Source: Treponema sp.
Lineage (GTDB): Bacteria; Spirochaetota; Spirochaetia; Treponematales; UBA12059
Assembly (NCBI GenBank): GCA_012517645.1
Contig: JAAYUR010000478.1
Location: 1 to 16,984 of the forward strand
Length of the DNA stretch: 16,984 nucleotides
Direction: 5' to 3'
Below are positions 7,979 through 15,911 of this stretch, piece by piece. Under the pieces are notes generated by a model. That model was not told where the DNA came from. It saw only the letters and a list, made by a program, of their open reading frames with translations, and did no database searches. Numbering within the stretch: the first letter of the stretch is position 1; the number at the start of each line of letters is the position of its first letter. The position numbers and the translations under genes are program-made.

Positions 7979-9553
7979 ATGTCCGAATCGAAGCGTGAAT
8001 CCTGGGGTTCGAAAATCGGCCTCATCCTGGCCATGGCGGGGAACGCCATCGGCCTGGGTAATTTCTGGAGATTCCCCTATGTCGCCGCCAAGGGGGGAGG
8101 CGGAGCCTTCATGCTCCCCTATTTCATCGCCCTGATCTTCATCGGGATTCCCCTCATGTTCGTGGAGTGGAACCTCGGGAAGACCGGAGGCCGGTACGGC
8201 CACGGAACCCTGGGACCCATGGTCTACCTGGAGGCGCGGACGAAGCTGAAACCCAGGTTCGCCTTGGGATGGGGAGCCGCGGCGGGCGGACTGGCCTTCG
8301 CGGTCGTCATCCTCGTCAATTCCTACTACAACCAGATAATAGGTTGGACGCTCGGGTATTCCTGGCTCTCCCTGACGGGAGGCTACGCGGACGTCGGGAA
8401 GAGCACGGTGGACGTGTTCCTGGATTATATCGGGAATCCTGTCAACATGGTGTTCTGGATCGCGGCGCTCGCAGCCCTGGGCTTCGCCGTCCGAAGGGGA
8501 ATCCAGAAGGGTATCGAGGCGTGGGCCCGGGTCATGATGCCCCTGATCTATGTCTTCGGGATCGCCTTGATCATCCGGACCCTCACCTTGGGCACCCCGG
8601 TCAGGCCCGATTGGTCTCCCTTAAAGGGCCTGGAATTCATCTGGACCCCGGACTGGAAGAACCTGAACTTCGGATCCGCCCTTTCCGCGGCAGGCCAGAT
8701 CTTCTTCACCCTCTCCCTGGGCATGGGCATCATCGCCAATTACGCATCCTACCTCAAGCCGGATGACGACATCGTCCTCTCGAGCTTCACGACCATCTCC
8801 CTGAACGAGTTCGCGGAAGTGATCCTGGGGGGAACCATCGCGATCCCCATAGCCTTCGCCTTCCTTGGTCCCGACGGTATCGGGGCCTCCGTGGGGCTCT
8901 CCTTCATCTCCTTGCCGAACGTCTTCCGCACGATGGTCGGGGGCTCGTTCTTCGGCGCCTTCTGGTTCCTCCTGCTCTTTTTCGCGGGCTTCACCAGCGC
9001 CATCGCGATGTACAATTACCTTGTGGCCCTGCTTGAGGAGGACATGGGAGTAAATCGCTCCACGGGCGCCCTGATCGTATTCGGACTGTACGTTCTCGTT
9101 GGGCTCCCGGTCGGTATCGAGCCCACCCTGATCCGCGGTTCCACAGCCTACCTGGACGCCGTGGACTTCTGGGTCGGAAACGTGTTCTTGATCGTCCTGG
9201 GTCTGATCGAGATCATCGTCGTCGGGTGGGTCGTCGGGAAGAAGGGCTTGGATCAGATCAACCGCGGATCTTACTGGAAGCTGCCGGGCTGGTACTACCG
9301 GTGGTTCGTGCAGATCTCCGCTCCTCTTCTTATCCTGGTTTTCCTGGTCGGCTATGTACTCTATCTGTACCAGGGCGGCAGTATCCTGGGGAACAGCCTG
9401 AAGAACATCGCCAGCGGATCCCCCTGGGGTCTTGCGGGGCAATTTGTGGTCTTCCTGGTCCTGATACTCGGGATCATCCAGACCTCTCGATCCATTCGGA
9501 AGACCTACGGCTCCGAGATCGCGGCCAACGCGATCCAGATCGTCAAGGAGTGA
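7979..9553 (+). CDS. Sodium-dependent amino-acid transporter, NSS/SNF family (MetP-like)
   Basis: A 524-residue inner-membrane Na+:amino-acid symporter with the LeuT fold and about 12 membrane helices. TM1 reads GNAIGLGNFWRFPY, with N22 and N28 matching the LeuT sodium-site residues N21 and N27. TM6 reads FFTLSLGMGIIANYASY, with T244 and S246 matching LeuT T254 and S256. LeuT F259, which lines the substrate pocket, is methionine here (M249). TM8 reads FFAGFTSAIA, with A336, T339 and S340 matching the second sodium site. E280 in LNEFAEVILGG matches LeuT E290, so transport should not need chloride. AGGAGG (7969-7974) lies four bases before the ATG. The MetS-like peptide directly downstream suggests a MetPS-type methionine/alanine importer. 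Exact substrate is inferred. Confidence 0.93.
   Translation: MSESKRESWGSKIGLILAMAGNAIGLGNFWRFPYVAAKGGGGAFMLPYFIALIFIGIPLMFVEWNLGKTGGRYGHGTLGPMVYLEARTKLKPRFALGWGAAAGGLAFAVVILVNSYYNQIIGWTLGYSWLSLTGGYADVGKSTVDVFLDYIGNPVNMVFWIAALAALGFAVRRGIQKGIEAWARVMMPLIYVFGIALIIRTLTLGTPVRPDWSPLKGLEFIWTPDWKNLNFGSALSAAGQIFFTLSLGMGIIANYASYLKPDDDIVLSSFTTISLNEFAEVILGGTIAIPIAFAFLGPDGIGASVGLSFISLPNVFRTMVGGSFFGAFWFLLLFFAGFTSAIAMYNYLVALLEEDMGVNRSTGALIVFGLYVLVGLPVGIEPTLIRGSTAYLDAVDFWVGNVFLIVLGLIEIIVVGWVVGKKGLDQINRGSYWKLPGWYYRWFVQISAPLLILVFLVGYVLYLYQGGSILGNSLKNIASGSPWGLAGQFVVFLVLILGIIQTSRSIRKTYGSEIAANAIQIVKE
9545..9550 (+). promoter_or_regulatory. Ribosome binding site of the MetS-like gene, inside the transporter gene
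   Basis: AAGGAG lies in the last codons of the transporter gene, six bases before the ATG at 9557. It supports translation of the small downstream frame. Confidence 0.8.
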
Positions 9554-9556
9554 TCC

Positions 9557-9655
9557 ATGAACACGTCCGCCTTGGTTTTCATGATCGCCGCCTGGGCCGT
9601 CATCATCGCCGCCGCTTGGGTCGGCCTGCGAGCGCTGCTCAAGCGCTCGAAGTGA
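9557..9655 (+). CDS. metS: MetS-family small subunit of the NSS transporter
   Basis: A 32-residue peptide beginning MNTSALVFMIAAWAVIIAAA and ending in the basic LKRSK. It has a short polar N terminus, one hydrophobic helix at about 5-24 and a positively charged tail, which suits an N-out, C-in membrane peptide. Small peptides of this kind follow NSS transporter genes in many bacteria. In Corynebacterium glutamicum, MetS is required with MetP for methionine and alanine uptake. The start is firm: ATG at 9557, three bases after the transporter stop, with AAGGAG six bases upstream. Because it is so short, automatic annotation may miss it. The family call rests on size, topology and position rather than long homology. 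Confidence 0.85.
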   Translation: MNTSALVFMIAAWAVIIAAAWVGLRALLKRSK

Positions 9656-9676
9656 ACCGGTACGCGTAATCGAGAA

Positions 9677-9714
9677 GCCGGCGGCCCCGCGCGGGCCGTC
9701 CGGCACCCCATTTT
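9677..9714 (+). terminator. Intrinsic terminator-like hairpin after the MetS-like gene
   Basis: GCCGG (9677-9681) plus CGGCCC (9682-9687) pairs with GGGCCG (9693-9698) plus CCGGC (9700-9704): eleven pairs with one bulged T and a five-base loop. TTTT follows at 9711-9714 after a six-base gap. The next gene's ribosome site begins two bases later, so this may attenuate rather than fully end transcription. Confidence 0.55.
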
Positions 9715-9725
9715 CAGGAAGCACC

Positions 9726-10394
9726 ATGACCGTATCTACATTGTTCGATGAAGCGGAACGGAAGATCCGCAAGGATTTCCTTTCCGGTCGGGAGCGGGAC
9801 CGATACCTCGCCCGCTTGGACTCTCTCCGAAGACGATATGCCGTCCTTGGGGAGATCGACGAGGCCGGCGGAGTGGCCATGGGCTTGATCGAACGGGGCG
9901 AGCGCCTTCTGGCCGGGAGTCCCCTGCGGTCGGCCGCTTTGGAGGGGTTCCTGCGTCACGCCGGCGCGGCGTGGTACGATCTTTCCGGGCGGCTCGGAGC
10001 CTACCGCTGGTACGTCCGATGCTTCTTCGCGGCCGCCATTTCGTTCTTCGTCCTGGCGCCCCAGTTCTTCCCGGCGATCTTGCCTCTCATCTTCATCGTC
10101 CCCGTCTTCCTGGGGCTCCGGGGTTTGAGGTCGCGATCGGTGAACGGCTTCACCTTGAGCGCCATGATCTTTCCGGTGTCCCTCCTGGCCGGAACCACGG
10201 GTGCCCGATTTTTCGTGCCCGCCTTGGGCAGGTTATCGGAGGCATCGGCGGAGATGGCGGCACGGTACCCGCCCCTCCCGACCTCGGCCGGCTCCTTCCT
10301 CATCACGACATTCGCGATCCTGAGCTTGCTAGGAATCGCTTCGTCCCTGGCGGGGGCCGCGATCGGGTTCCGGCGCCGGGACATGTTCGTCTGA
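9726..10394 (+). CDS. Hypothetical membrane protein with four predicted helices
   Basis: A 222-residue protein I do not recognise. The first 95 residues are charged, Arg/Glu/Asp-rich and probably helical (DEAERKIRKDFLSGRERDRY, LDSLRRRYAVLGEIDEAGG). Four hydrophobic segments follow at about 98-112, 116-133, 142-163 and 188-214. The C terminus is short and basic (FRRRDMFV). It has no signal peptide or known catalytic motif. The domain order, a cytoplasmic coil followed by a membrane bundle, is compatible with an accessory or scaffolding role, but nothing proves that. The start is the ATG at 9726, with AGGAAG (9716-9721) four bases upstream. It follows the MetS-like gene on the same strand across a terminator-like hairpin with no separate promoter visible, so it may be expressed by read-through from the transporter operon. 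Confidence 0.75.
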   Translation: MTVSTLFDEAERKIRKDFLSGRERDRYLARLDSLRRRYAVLGEIDEAGGVAMGLIERGERLLAGSPLRSAALEGFLRHAGAAWYDLSGRLGAYRWYVRCFFAAAISFFVLAPQFFPAILPLIFIVPVFLGLRGLRSRSVNGFTLSAMIFPVSLLAGTTGARFFVPALGRLSEASAEMAARYPPLPTSAGSFLITTFAILSLLGIASSLAGAAIGFRRRDMFV

Positions 10395-10414
10395 GACCCG
10401 CGGGACGATCCGGC

Positions 10415-10444
10415 CCCCTCTTCCGATCGAAGGATCCGGAGGGG
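10415..10444. terminator. Weak candidate terminator between convergent genes
   Basis: CCCCT (10415-10419) pairs with AGGGG (10440-10444), and CTTC (10420-10423) with GAAG (10429-10432), with a one-sided bulge. It lies in the 170-base gap between the membrane-protein gene and the convergent kinase gene. No T-run follows. I see nothing else convincing in that gap. Confidence 0.3.
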
Positions 10445-10564
10445 ACGATTCCCACGCCATAGCGGCAAATTTCACGTCCGTGATCTTGGCCGGTATGGCG
10501 GGCGGGCTGCCGGGGTTCGGTTGAGGCGCCGGGAATCGGTTATGGACCGGGATATGATTCGGGT

Positions 10565-13147
10565 TCAAACCTTGAATGCCACAACGACCTTCGTTCCGTC
10601 GTAACCCTCGATGGACAGCTCTCCGCCCAGCTGTTCCGTGAGCATACGGACCAGGTTCAGTCCGAATCCGGATACGCCTCCTTGGAGATGTTCCGGGAGT
10701 ATACCCGGCCCGTCATCCCGGATTTCCAGGATCCCTTGTTCACCGTTCCGGGAAAGGTGTATGTCGATAGTCCCGCGTTCCCGCCCCTTGAACGCATGCT
10801 TGATCGAGTTCGTAACCACCTCGTTCACGATTATGCCGAGAGGGAAGAGCCGATTGGGAGGCATGGAAATCTCTTCGACCCTGGTGCGGATGGAAACTCC
10901 CTCCGGAATCGCGAGGGCGTCTCGCATGGATTGAACCAGGCTCCCGACATAATCCTGTACGGAGCCTTCCGCGTACCGCTTCTCTCCCAGGAGTTTTTCA
11001 TAGAGTACCCTCATGCTGGCGATCCTTCCCGAAGTGTCCGTCAGGGCCGCTTTCACCTCCGGGTTCTGGGAAGACTCGCCATGCAGGAAAACCAGGGATT
11101 CGATCGCAGCCAGGTTGTTCTTGATCCTGTGATGCACTTCCTTGAGCAGGATCTCTTTTTGTTCAACCTGACGCCTCAAATCCTCTTCGATCCGCTTCCT
11201 TGGTGTAACATCCCGGGCGGCCGCGTAGATCAATCGCCCTTGGGGGCGGGACCTCCATTCGAGCCATCGATACGACCCATCCTTGTGCCGATATCGGTTC
11301 TCGAAGTTCAGTAGTTCGTTCTGGGTTTTCAAGGTCGACAAGGCCTTCATAGTCCTGTCCAAGTCTTCGGGATGGATAAAATCCAGAAACCGTTTTCCTT
11401 GTAGATCCTCGATCGCATATCCGAGAACCTTTGCCCATTCGGGGTTGAGCCGTAGGAAGTTTCCCTCCGTATCCGCTATGCAAAGAAGATCCAGGCTGGA
11501 GGAGAAGTAACGGTCCAGCTCCTCGGTTCTTCGCACTAACTCTTCGTTCAGCCGCTGAAGTTCCTCCGTTGAGGCACGGAGCTCCTCGTTGACCGCCGCA
11601 TAGTCCTCCACCTGTATCTGCAGCTTTTCCTCGTACTCCTTTATCCGCGTAATGTCCGTCGTTACGGTCGCAAACTGGTTTTTCCCTAGGGGGACGGCGG
11701 AGACGGAAAAGTGCTTGTTGAAGGGGGCGTAGAACGTCGTATACGCACGCGGTTTACCGGTGCGAACGACCTCCGCATAGTCCTCCAGATAGGGAGCCGG
11801 ACGCATTCCGTAGACTTCACTGGCCAGAACGCCCACAGCCTCCGTCCTGCCGATCCCGGTAATACGTGTGAAGGCCTCGTTGAAATCCAGGATCCTGTAA
11901 TCTATAGGATGGCCGAGATCGTCATAGAGCATCTCATGGAACACGACCATCTCGGACATAGCTCCGAACAGGGCGGACTGGCGGGAATGGATTTCCTGCA
12001 ATTCTGTTTCGATCTGCTTGTAGCCGGTTAAATCGATACCGATGCCCATCAGATAGCGACGGTCATCCATTTCGAAGGGGACCCCGGTCATGTAGAACGG
12101 AATCAATCTTCCGTCCTTCGCGACAAGGGGCGCTTCAAGATCGTTTCCCCCTTCTTCCATCGCCGTATCCACCGCTGCCCGTACGGCCGCCTCCGATCCC
12201 GGGACATGCCAGTCGTAGATATGACGATTCTTTATCTCCTCCCCCTCGAAACCTAAAAGCGTTTCATGGTTGCGGTTCCATCTCACCAAGCGCAATTCGG
12301 GGTACGAGTAAAGATAAAAGATCCCCGGCAGACTGTCCAACAACTTCTCGGTGAACTTGCGCTCGAATTCTTTCTCGTGCTCCACCTGCTTGCGTACGGT
12401 AATATCGTGATAATTCCCAAGGATTCCCTGTACGACCGGATCGGCAAGCATGTTTACGAGATTGATCTCGATCCACTTATAGCCTCCGTCCTTGCATAGG
12501 TAGCGAATTTCCGTGGAGGTGGATGTGCCCTCCTCGGATGCCATAAGTCGATCAAGGATCTCCCGAGATGCAGCGCGATCGTCGGGATGGACATTGTCAA
12601 GGGCTGGTTGTCCTATGACCTCCGCCGGATCCCAGCCGAACCATTTTCGGACATTCGGGCTTTTGTACCTATTGATCCCGTTACGATCGATAACCACGAT
12701 CACGTCGGCTATGTTCGCGATCAAGGCGTTTTGCCTTCGTTCGCTTTCCAGGGTTTTCCGATTCGCCTCGTAGAGCTTGAAGGCCATCTTGATGGAGGCA
12801 TCCAAAACTGTGATGCTGGAGTTTTTGACGACATAGCCGTAAGAAGTGATCTTTTCCGTCCGTTCCACGATCTCCGGTTCCGTGTGGGAGGATAGGAAGA
12901 CGATTGGCAGGCTTCTCATCTCGAGGATCCGCGCCGCCGTTTGGGTTCCGTCCATGCCGGATCCAAGGTCGATATCCATTAACACGAGGTCCAGGTCCAT
13001 TCCGGCGGCAATAGCCTGGATCGCCTTCTCCCCGGAGCCGAGTACGCTTACTTCATAGCCGTATTTCTCAAGAGACTTCTTTTCCGCCAAGGCGATCAGG
13101 GCTTCGTCTTCCACCAGAAGGATTCTCTTCCGAACCTCAGCCGACAT
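10565..13147 (-). CDS. Receiver-PAS-HisKA_2 hybrid sensor histidine kinase
   Basis: An 860-residue soluble signalling kinase with no membrane helices. An N-terminal response-regulator receiver domain (about 6-122) has the acidic pair E13-D14, phosphoacceptor D58 (LVLMDIDLGSGMDG) and K108. Several PAS-type sensor domains follow: about 138-255 (KWFGWDPAEVIGQ), 265-376, 386-503, and after a coiled coil (about 503-548) another at 549-655 (LGYAIEDLQGKRFLDFIHPEDL). The C-terminal HisKA_2 domain has KEVHHRIKNNLAAIESL (H672-H673). The HATPase domain has NEVVTNSIKHAF and DDGPGI. PAS domains can bind haem, flavin or small ligands. The input is unknown. The start is the ATG at 13147, with AGGAG (13155-13159) seven bases upstream overlapping the fdhA stop. 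That places it in the formate dehydrogenase operon. Confidence 0.92.
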   Translation of the reverse strand: MSAEVRKRILLVEDEALIALAEKKSLEKYGYEVSVLGSGEKAIQAIAAGMDLDLVLMDIDLGSGMDGTQTAARILEMRSLPIVFLSSHTEPEIVERTEKITSYGYVVKNSSITVLDASIKMAFKLYEANRKTLESERRQNALIANIADVIVVIDRNGINRYKSPNVRKWFGWDPAEVIGQPALDNVHPDDRAASREILDRLMASEEGTSTSTEIRYLCKDGGYKWIEINLVNMLADPVVQGILGNYHDITVRKQVEHEKEFERKFTEKLLDSLPGIFYLYSYPELRLVRWNRNHETLLGFEGEEIKNRHIYDWHVPGSEAAVRAAVDTAMEEGGNDLEAPLVAKDGRLIPFYMTGVPFEMDDRRYLMGIGIDLTGYKQIETELQEIHSRQSALFGAMSEMVVFHEMLYDDLGHPIDYRILDFNEAFTRITGIGRTEAVGVLASEVYGMRPAPYLEDYAEVVRTGKPRAYTTFYAPFNKHFSVSAVPLGKNQFATVTTDITRIKEYEEKLQIQVEDYAAVNEELRASTEELQRLNEELVRRTEELDRYFSSSLDLLCIADTEGNFLRLNPEWAKVLGYAIEDLQGKRFLDFIHPEDLDRTMKALSTLKTQNELLNFENRYRHKDGSYRWLEWRSRPQGRLIYAAARDVTPRKRIEEDLRRQVEQKEILLKEVHHRIKNNLAAIESLVFLHGESSQNPEVKAALTDTSGRIASMRVLYEKLLGEKRYAEGSVQDYVGSLVQSMRDALAIPEGVSIRTRVEEISMPPNRLFPLGIIVNEVVTNSIKHAFKGRERGTIDIHLSRNGEQGILEIRDDGPGILPEHLQGGVSGFGLNLVRMLTEQLGGELSIEGYDGTKVVVAFKV

Positions 13148-13154
13148 GGACACG

Positions 13155-13159
13155 CTCCT
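13155..13159 (-). promoter_or_regulatory. Ribosome binding site of the kinase overlapping the fdhA stop codon
   Basis: On the minus strand the fdhA stop TAG (13160-13158) runs into AGGAG, seven bases before the kinase ATG at 13147. The sharing suggests translational coupling. It also excludes the GTG at 13153, which is one base from this site. Confidence 0.75.
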
Positions 13160-15911
13160 AGGCTCGTTCCACCCGCACGGGGGTGTTCTTGAAGGGTGCG
13201 ATCTTGGACGAGGGATCCAGTTCGTCCCGGGTAAGGACGTTCACGCGCGCGCTCTCGAAGTGGAAGGGCATGAAGGGTTCCCCTTCCCGGACCTCGCCGC
13301 TGACCCGAGCCCGGGTTTCCAGGCTGCCTCGTCTGGATATCACCCGGACCCGGTCACCGTTTCCTACCCCGACCCTCCGGGCGTCCGAGGGATGAAGGAG
13401 GATGTAATCTTCCGGCGCGAAGGCGGCCAGGGGTGCCGCCCTGCGGCTCATCGTCGAAGAGTGATACTGGTAAAGGATACGTCCGGTATTCAGTACCAGG
13501 GGGTAGTCCGGATCCGGGAGCTCCGCCTGCGGCTTCCAGTCCACGGCGAAAATCCTGGCCAGTCCGTCCGGAGTGTTGAAGCGCTCCAGGAAAAGGGTGG
13601 GAGTGCCCGGGTGGTCCGGCGCAGGGCAGGGCCATTGTATCCCCCGATCCTCGATGCGGGACCAGGAAATCCCGCCGAAGATCGCCGGGGCTGCCCGAGC
13701 GGTCTCGTCCCAGACCTCCGAGGCGGACCGGTAGGTACCGATAGGCCGTCCCATCCTGCGCGCGAGTTCCTGAAGGATCCACAGATCCTCCCGTGCCTCT
13801 CCGGGCGAAGGGAGCGCCTTCCGGACTCGAAGAACCCGTCTGTCCGAGTTGACGAAGGTGCCGTCCTTTTCCGCCCAAGAGGCCGCGGGCAGGACTACGT
13901 CGGCTTTCTCCGCCGTCGGAGTCAGGAAGATGTCCGTAACCGCCAGGAAATCCAACCCTTCCAGGGCTTCCTCGACGTGGGAGGCGTTCGGATCCGTCAT
14001 CACGGGGTTCTCCCCCATGATGAAAAGCCCCCGGATCCGACCCTCGTGGGCGGCCTTGGCGATCTCCACGGTGGTCAGGCCCCGCTCCGCGGGGAGGGAT
14101 TCGTAGGGCACGCCCCATAGCTCCGCTATGCGGCGCCGGTTTGCCTCGTCGGAGGCGGGGACATATCCCGGATAGAACAGGGGCGAACACCCTACGTCCG
14201 TGGCTCCCTGGACGTTGTTCTGGCCCCGGGGCGGGGCCAGGCCCGAGCCGTCCCGGCCGATCTTGCCGCAGGCCAGCATGAGGTTCATGAGGGCGAAGAC
14301 GTTGTCCGTGCCCACAGTCTGCTGACTCATCCCCATGCCCGTGGCGATCAAAGCGCGGTCCGCCAGGGCATAAAGCCGGGTCGCCGCCAGGAGCTTGTCC
14401 GGCGGTACCCCGCAAATAGTTTCCACTCGTTGGGGGGTGTAGGAGTCCACGGCGGAGCGCAGGGCGTCCAGCGCTTCCGTTCCTCCCCGGATCCTTCGTC
14501 GGGCAAAGTCCATGTCCACCCACCCGCGATCGAAGGCGATCCTGGTCATTCCGTTGAGCAGGGCCACATCCGTGCCCAGACGGGGTTGGAGCCAGACGTC
14601 GGCGTACCGAACCAGGGGTGTCCACTTTGGGTCGACGATTACCAGGGCCCCTCCCCGGGCCAGACCGCGCTTCAGGAAGGTCGCCGTGACGGGATGGGTC
14701 TCCGCCATGTTGTTGCCGATCACGAGGGTGCAGTCCGCGGTTTCATAGTCCTCTATGGAGGCGCTTCCCGCCCCGTCCCCGATGGCCTTGAGCATGGCGG
14801 TCACCGTGGAGGCATGGCAGAGGCGGGTGCAGTAGTCCAGGTTGTTCGTTCCAAAGGTCACCCGGACCAATTTCTGGAATAGGTAGTTCTCCTCGTTCGT
14901 GCACTTTGCGCTTGAGTAGCCCGCCAAGGCGTCCGGGCCGTACGTTGAACGCACGGCGTTCAGCCCCGCCGCTGCTCGGTCCAGGGCCTCGTCCCAGGAG
15001 GCTTCCCGGAAGCCGGCGCCTTCCCGTACCAGGGGCCGGGTCAACCGATCGGGATGGTTCGCGAAGCCGTAGCCGAAGCGTCCCTTGACGCAGAGCCGTC
15101 CGTCGTTGGGGGGCACTCCCTCCGCCCCGTCGGAACGGAGGATCCTGCCGTCCAGGACGGTGAGATCCAGCTGGCACCCCACGCCGCAGTACGGGCAGGT
15201 GGTACGAACCTTGTCCCGGAGGTGTACGGACATTCCTGGCTCCGCCGCGGGACCTTTCGGAACTAAACGGGTCCTGTTCGGTTTTTCTACTAGGGCGCCC
15301 GTCGGGCAGAGCTGGACGCACTCCCCGCAGCCGTCGCACTCCGAGGCCCCCCAGGTCCCATCCCCCGCCAGGATCACCGAATCCAGCCCCCGGCCGTCCA
15401 CGGACAGGACTCCCTTCCCCTGGACCTCAAGACAGGCCTTTACGCAGCGGAAACACTTGATGCACCGGGAGGCGTCGAAGGTAAGGACGGAGGAACTCGT
15501 GTCCACCGGGCGGGAGGCCCCCCGGGAAGCCCTGAGACGGCTCGGCTTAGTCACCTTGTACCGGAGGAGGAGCTCCTCGAGCTCGTCCCGGTGACTGCCG
15601 TCGGACCCGGCCCGGACTTCCTCCGCCAAAAGGGTAAGGAGCCAGCGCCTGTGCTCCTCCAGTTCCTCGTCGAAGGCGGTCACCCGCATCCCTTCCTCGA
15701 CAAGGGTCGAACAGGAGGTCTGGAGCCCCCGTCGGCCCTCGATCTTGACCACGCAAAGCCGGCAGGCCCCGGTGGGGCTGAGCTTGGAATGCCAGCAGAG
15801 GCTGGGCACCTCAGCGCCCGCGTCGCGAAGCGCCGCAAGGAGGTTCGTGCCCTCCGGGGCTTGGGCCGTGCGGCCGTCCACGGTGAATCGGATCGTCCTC
15901 GCCTTGTTCAT
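13158..15911 (-). CDS. fdhA: Formate dehydrogenase catalytic (alpha) subunit, Cys-type, molybdopterin/Fe-S
   Basis: A 917-residue cytoplasmic molybdo- or tungstoenzyme interconverting formate and CO2. An N-terminal [2Fe-2S] ferredoxin domain has C39, C50, C53 and C67. Two [4Fe-4S] ferredoxin motifs follow (C150, C153, C156, C160; C192, C195, C198, C202), then the catalytic-domain [4Fe-4S] site (C239, C242, C246, C274). The active-site ligand is cysteine, C365 in YCTRLCHASTV, encoded by TGC, so not selenocysteine. The C-terminal pterin-binding domain contains GRILYQYHSSTMSRR and NVLTRDELDPSSKIAPFKN, typical of formate dehydrogenases. The NuoG-type His/Cys cluster motif expected near residues 85-125 is absent. 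The ATG at 15911 overlaps the upstream stop as ATGA and has GGGAGG seven bases before it. A longer reading to 16115 runs into the upstream gene and is rejected. Confidence 0.93.
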   Translation of the reverse strand: MNKARTIRFTVDGRTAQAPEGTNLLAALRDAGAEVPSLCWHSKLSPTGACRLCVVKIEGRRGLQTSCSTLVEEGMRVTAFDEELEEHRRWLLTLLAEEVRAGSDGSHRDELEELLLRYKVTKPSRLRASRGASRPVDTSSSVLTFDASRCIKCFRCVKACLEVQGKGVLSVDGRGLDSVILAGDGTWGASECDGCGECVQLCPTGALVEKPNRTRLVPKGPAAEPGMSVHLRDKVRTTCPYCGVGCQLDLTVLDGRILRSDGAEGVPPNDGRLCVKGRFGYGFANHPDRLTRPLVREGAGFREASWDEALDRAAAGLNAVRSTYGPDALAGYSSAKCTNEENYLFQKLVRVTFGTNNLDYCTRLCHASTVTAMLKAIGDGAGSASIEDYETADCTLVIGNNMAETHPVTATFLKRGLARGGALVIVDPKWTPLVRYADVWLQPRLGTDVALLNGMTRIAFDRGWVDMDFARRRIRGGTEALDALRSAVDSYTPQRVETICGVPPDKLLAATRLYALADRALIATGMGMSQQTVGTDNVFALMNLMLACGKIGRDGSGLAPPRGQNNVQGATDVGCSPLFYPGYVPASDEANRRRIAELWGVPYESLPAERGLTTVEIAKAAHEGRIRGLFIMGENPVMTDPNASHVEEALEGLDFLAVTDIFLTPTAEKADVVLPAASWAEKDGTFVNSDRRVLRVRKALPSPGEAREDLWILQELARRMGRPIGTYRSASEVWDETARAAPAIFGGISWSRIEDRGIQWPCPAPDHPGTPTLFLERFNTPDGLARIFAVDWKPQAELPDPDYPLVLNTGRILYQYHSSTMSRRAAPLAAFAPEDYILLHPSDARRVGVGNGDRVRVISRRGSLETRARVSGEVREGEPFMPFHFESARVNVLTRDELDPSSKIAPFKNTPVRVERA

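Noticed and set aside
8621..9880. A 419-codon minus-strand frame
   Set aside because: It is antisense to the transporter, MetS-like and membrane-protein genes. It is Asp/Glu/Gly/Arg-rich without domains, a typical shadow of hydrophobic codons.
10329..10568. A 79-codon minus-strand frame in the 10395-10564 gap
   Set aside because: It is Pro-rich, has no good ribosome site, starts inside the kinase stop region and overlaps the membrane-protein gene antisense. I see no support for it as a gene.
13146..14120. A 324-codon plus-strand frame
   Set aside because: It is antisense to fdhA, has no recognisable motifs and shows the composition of a shadow frame.
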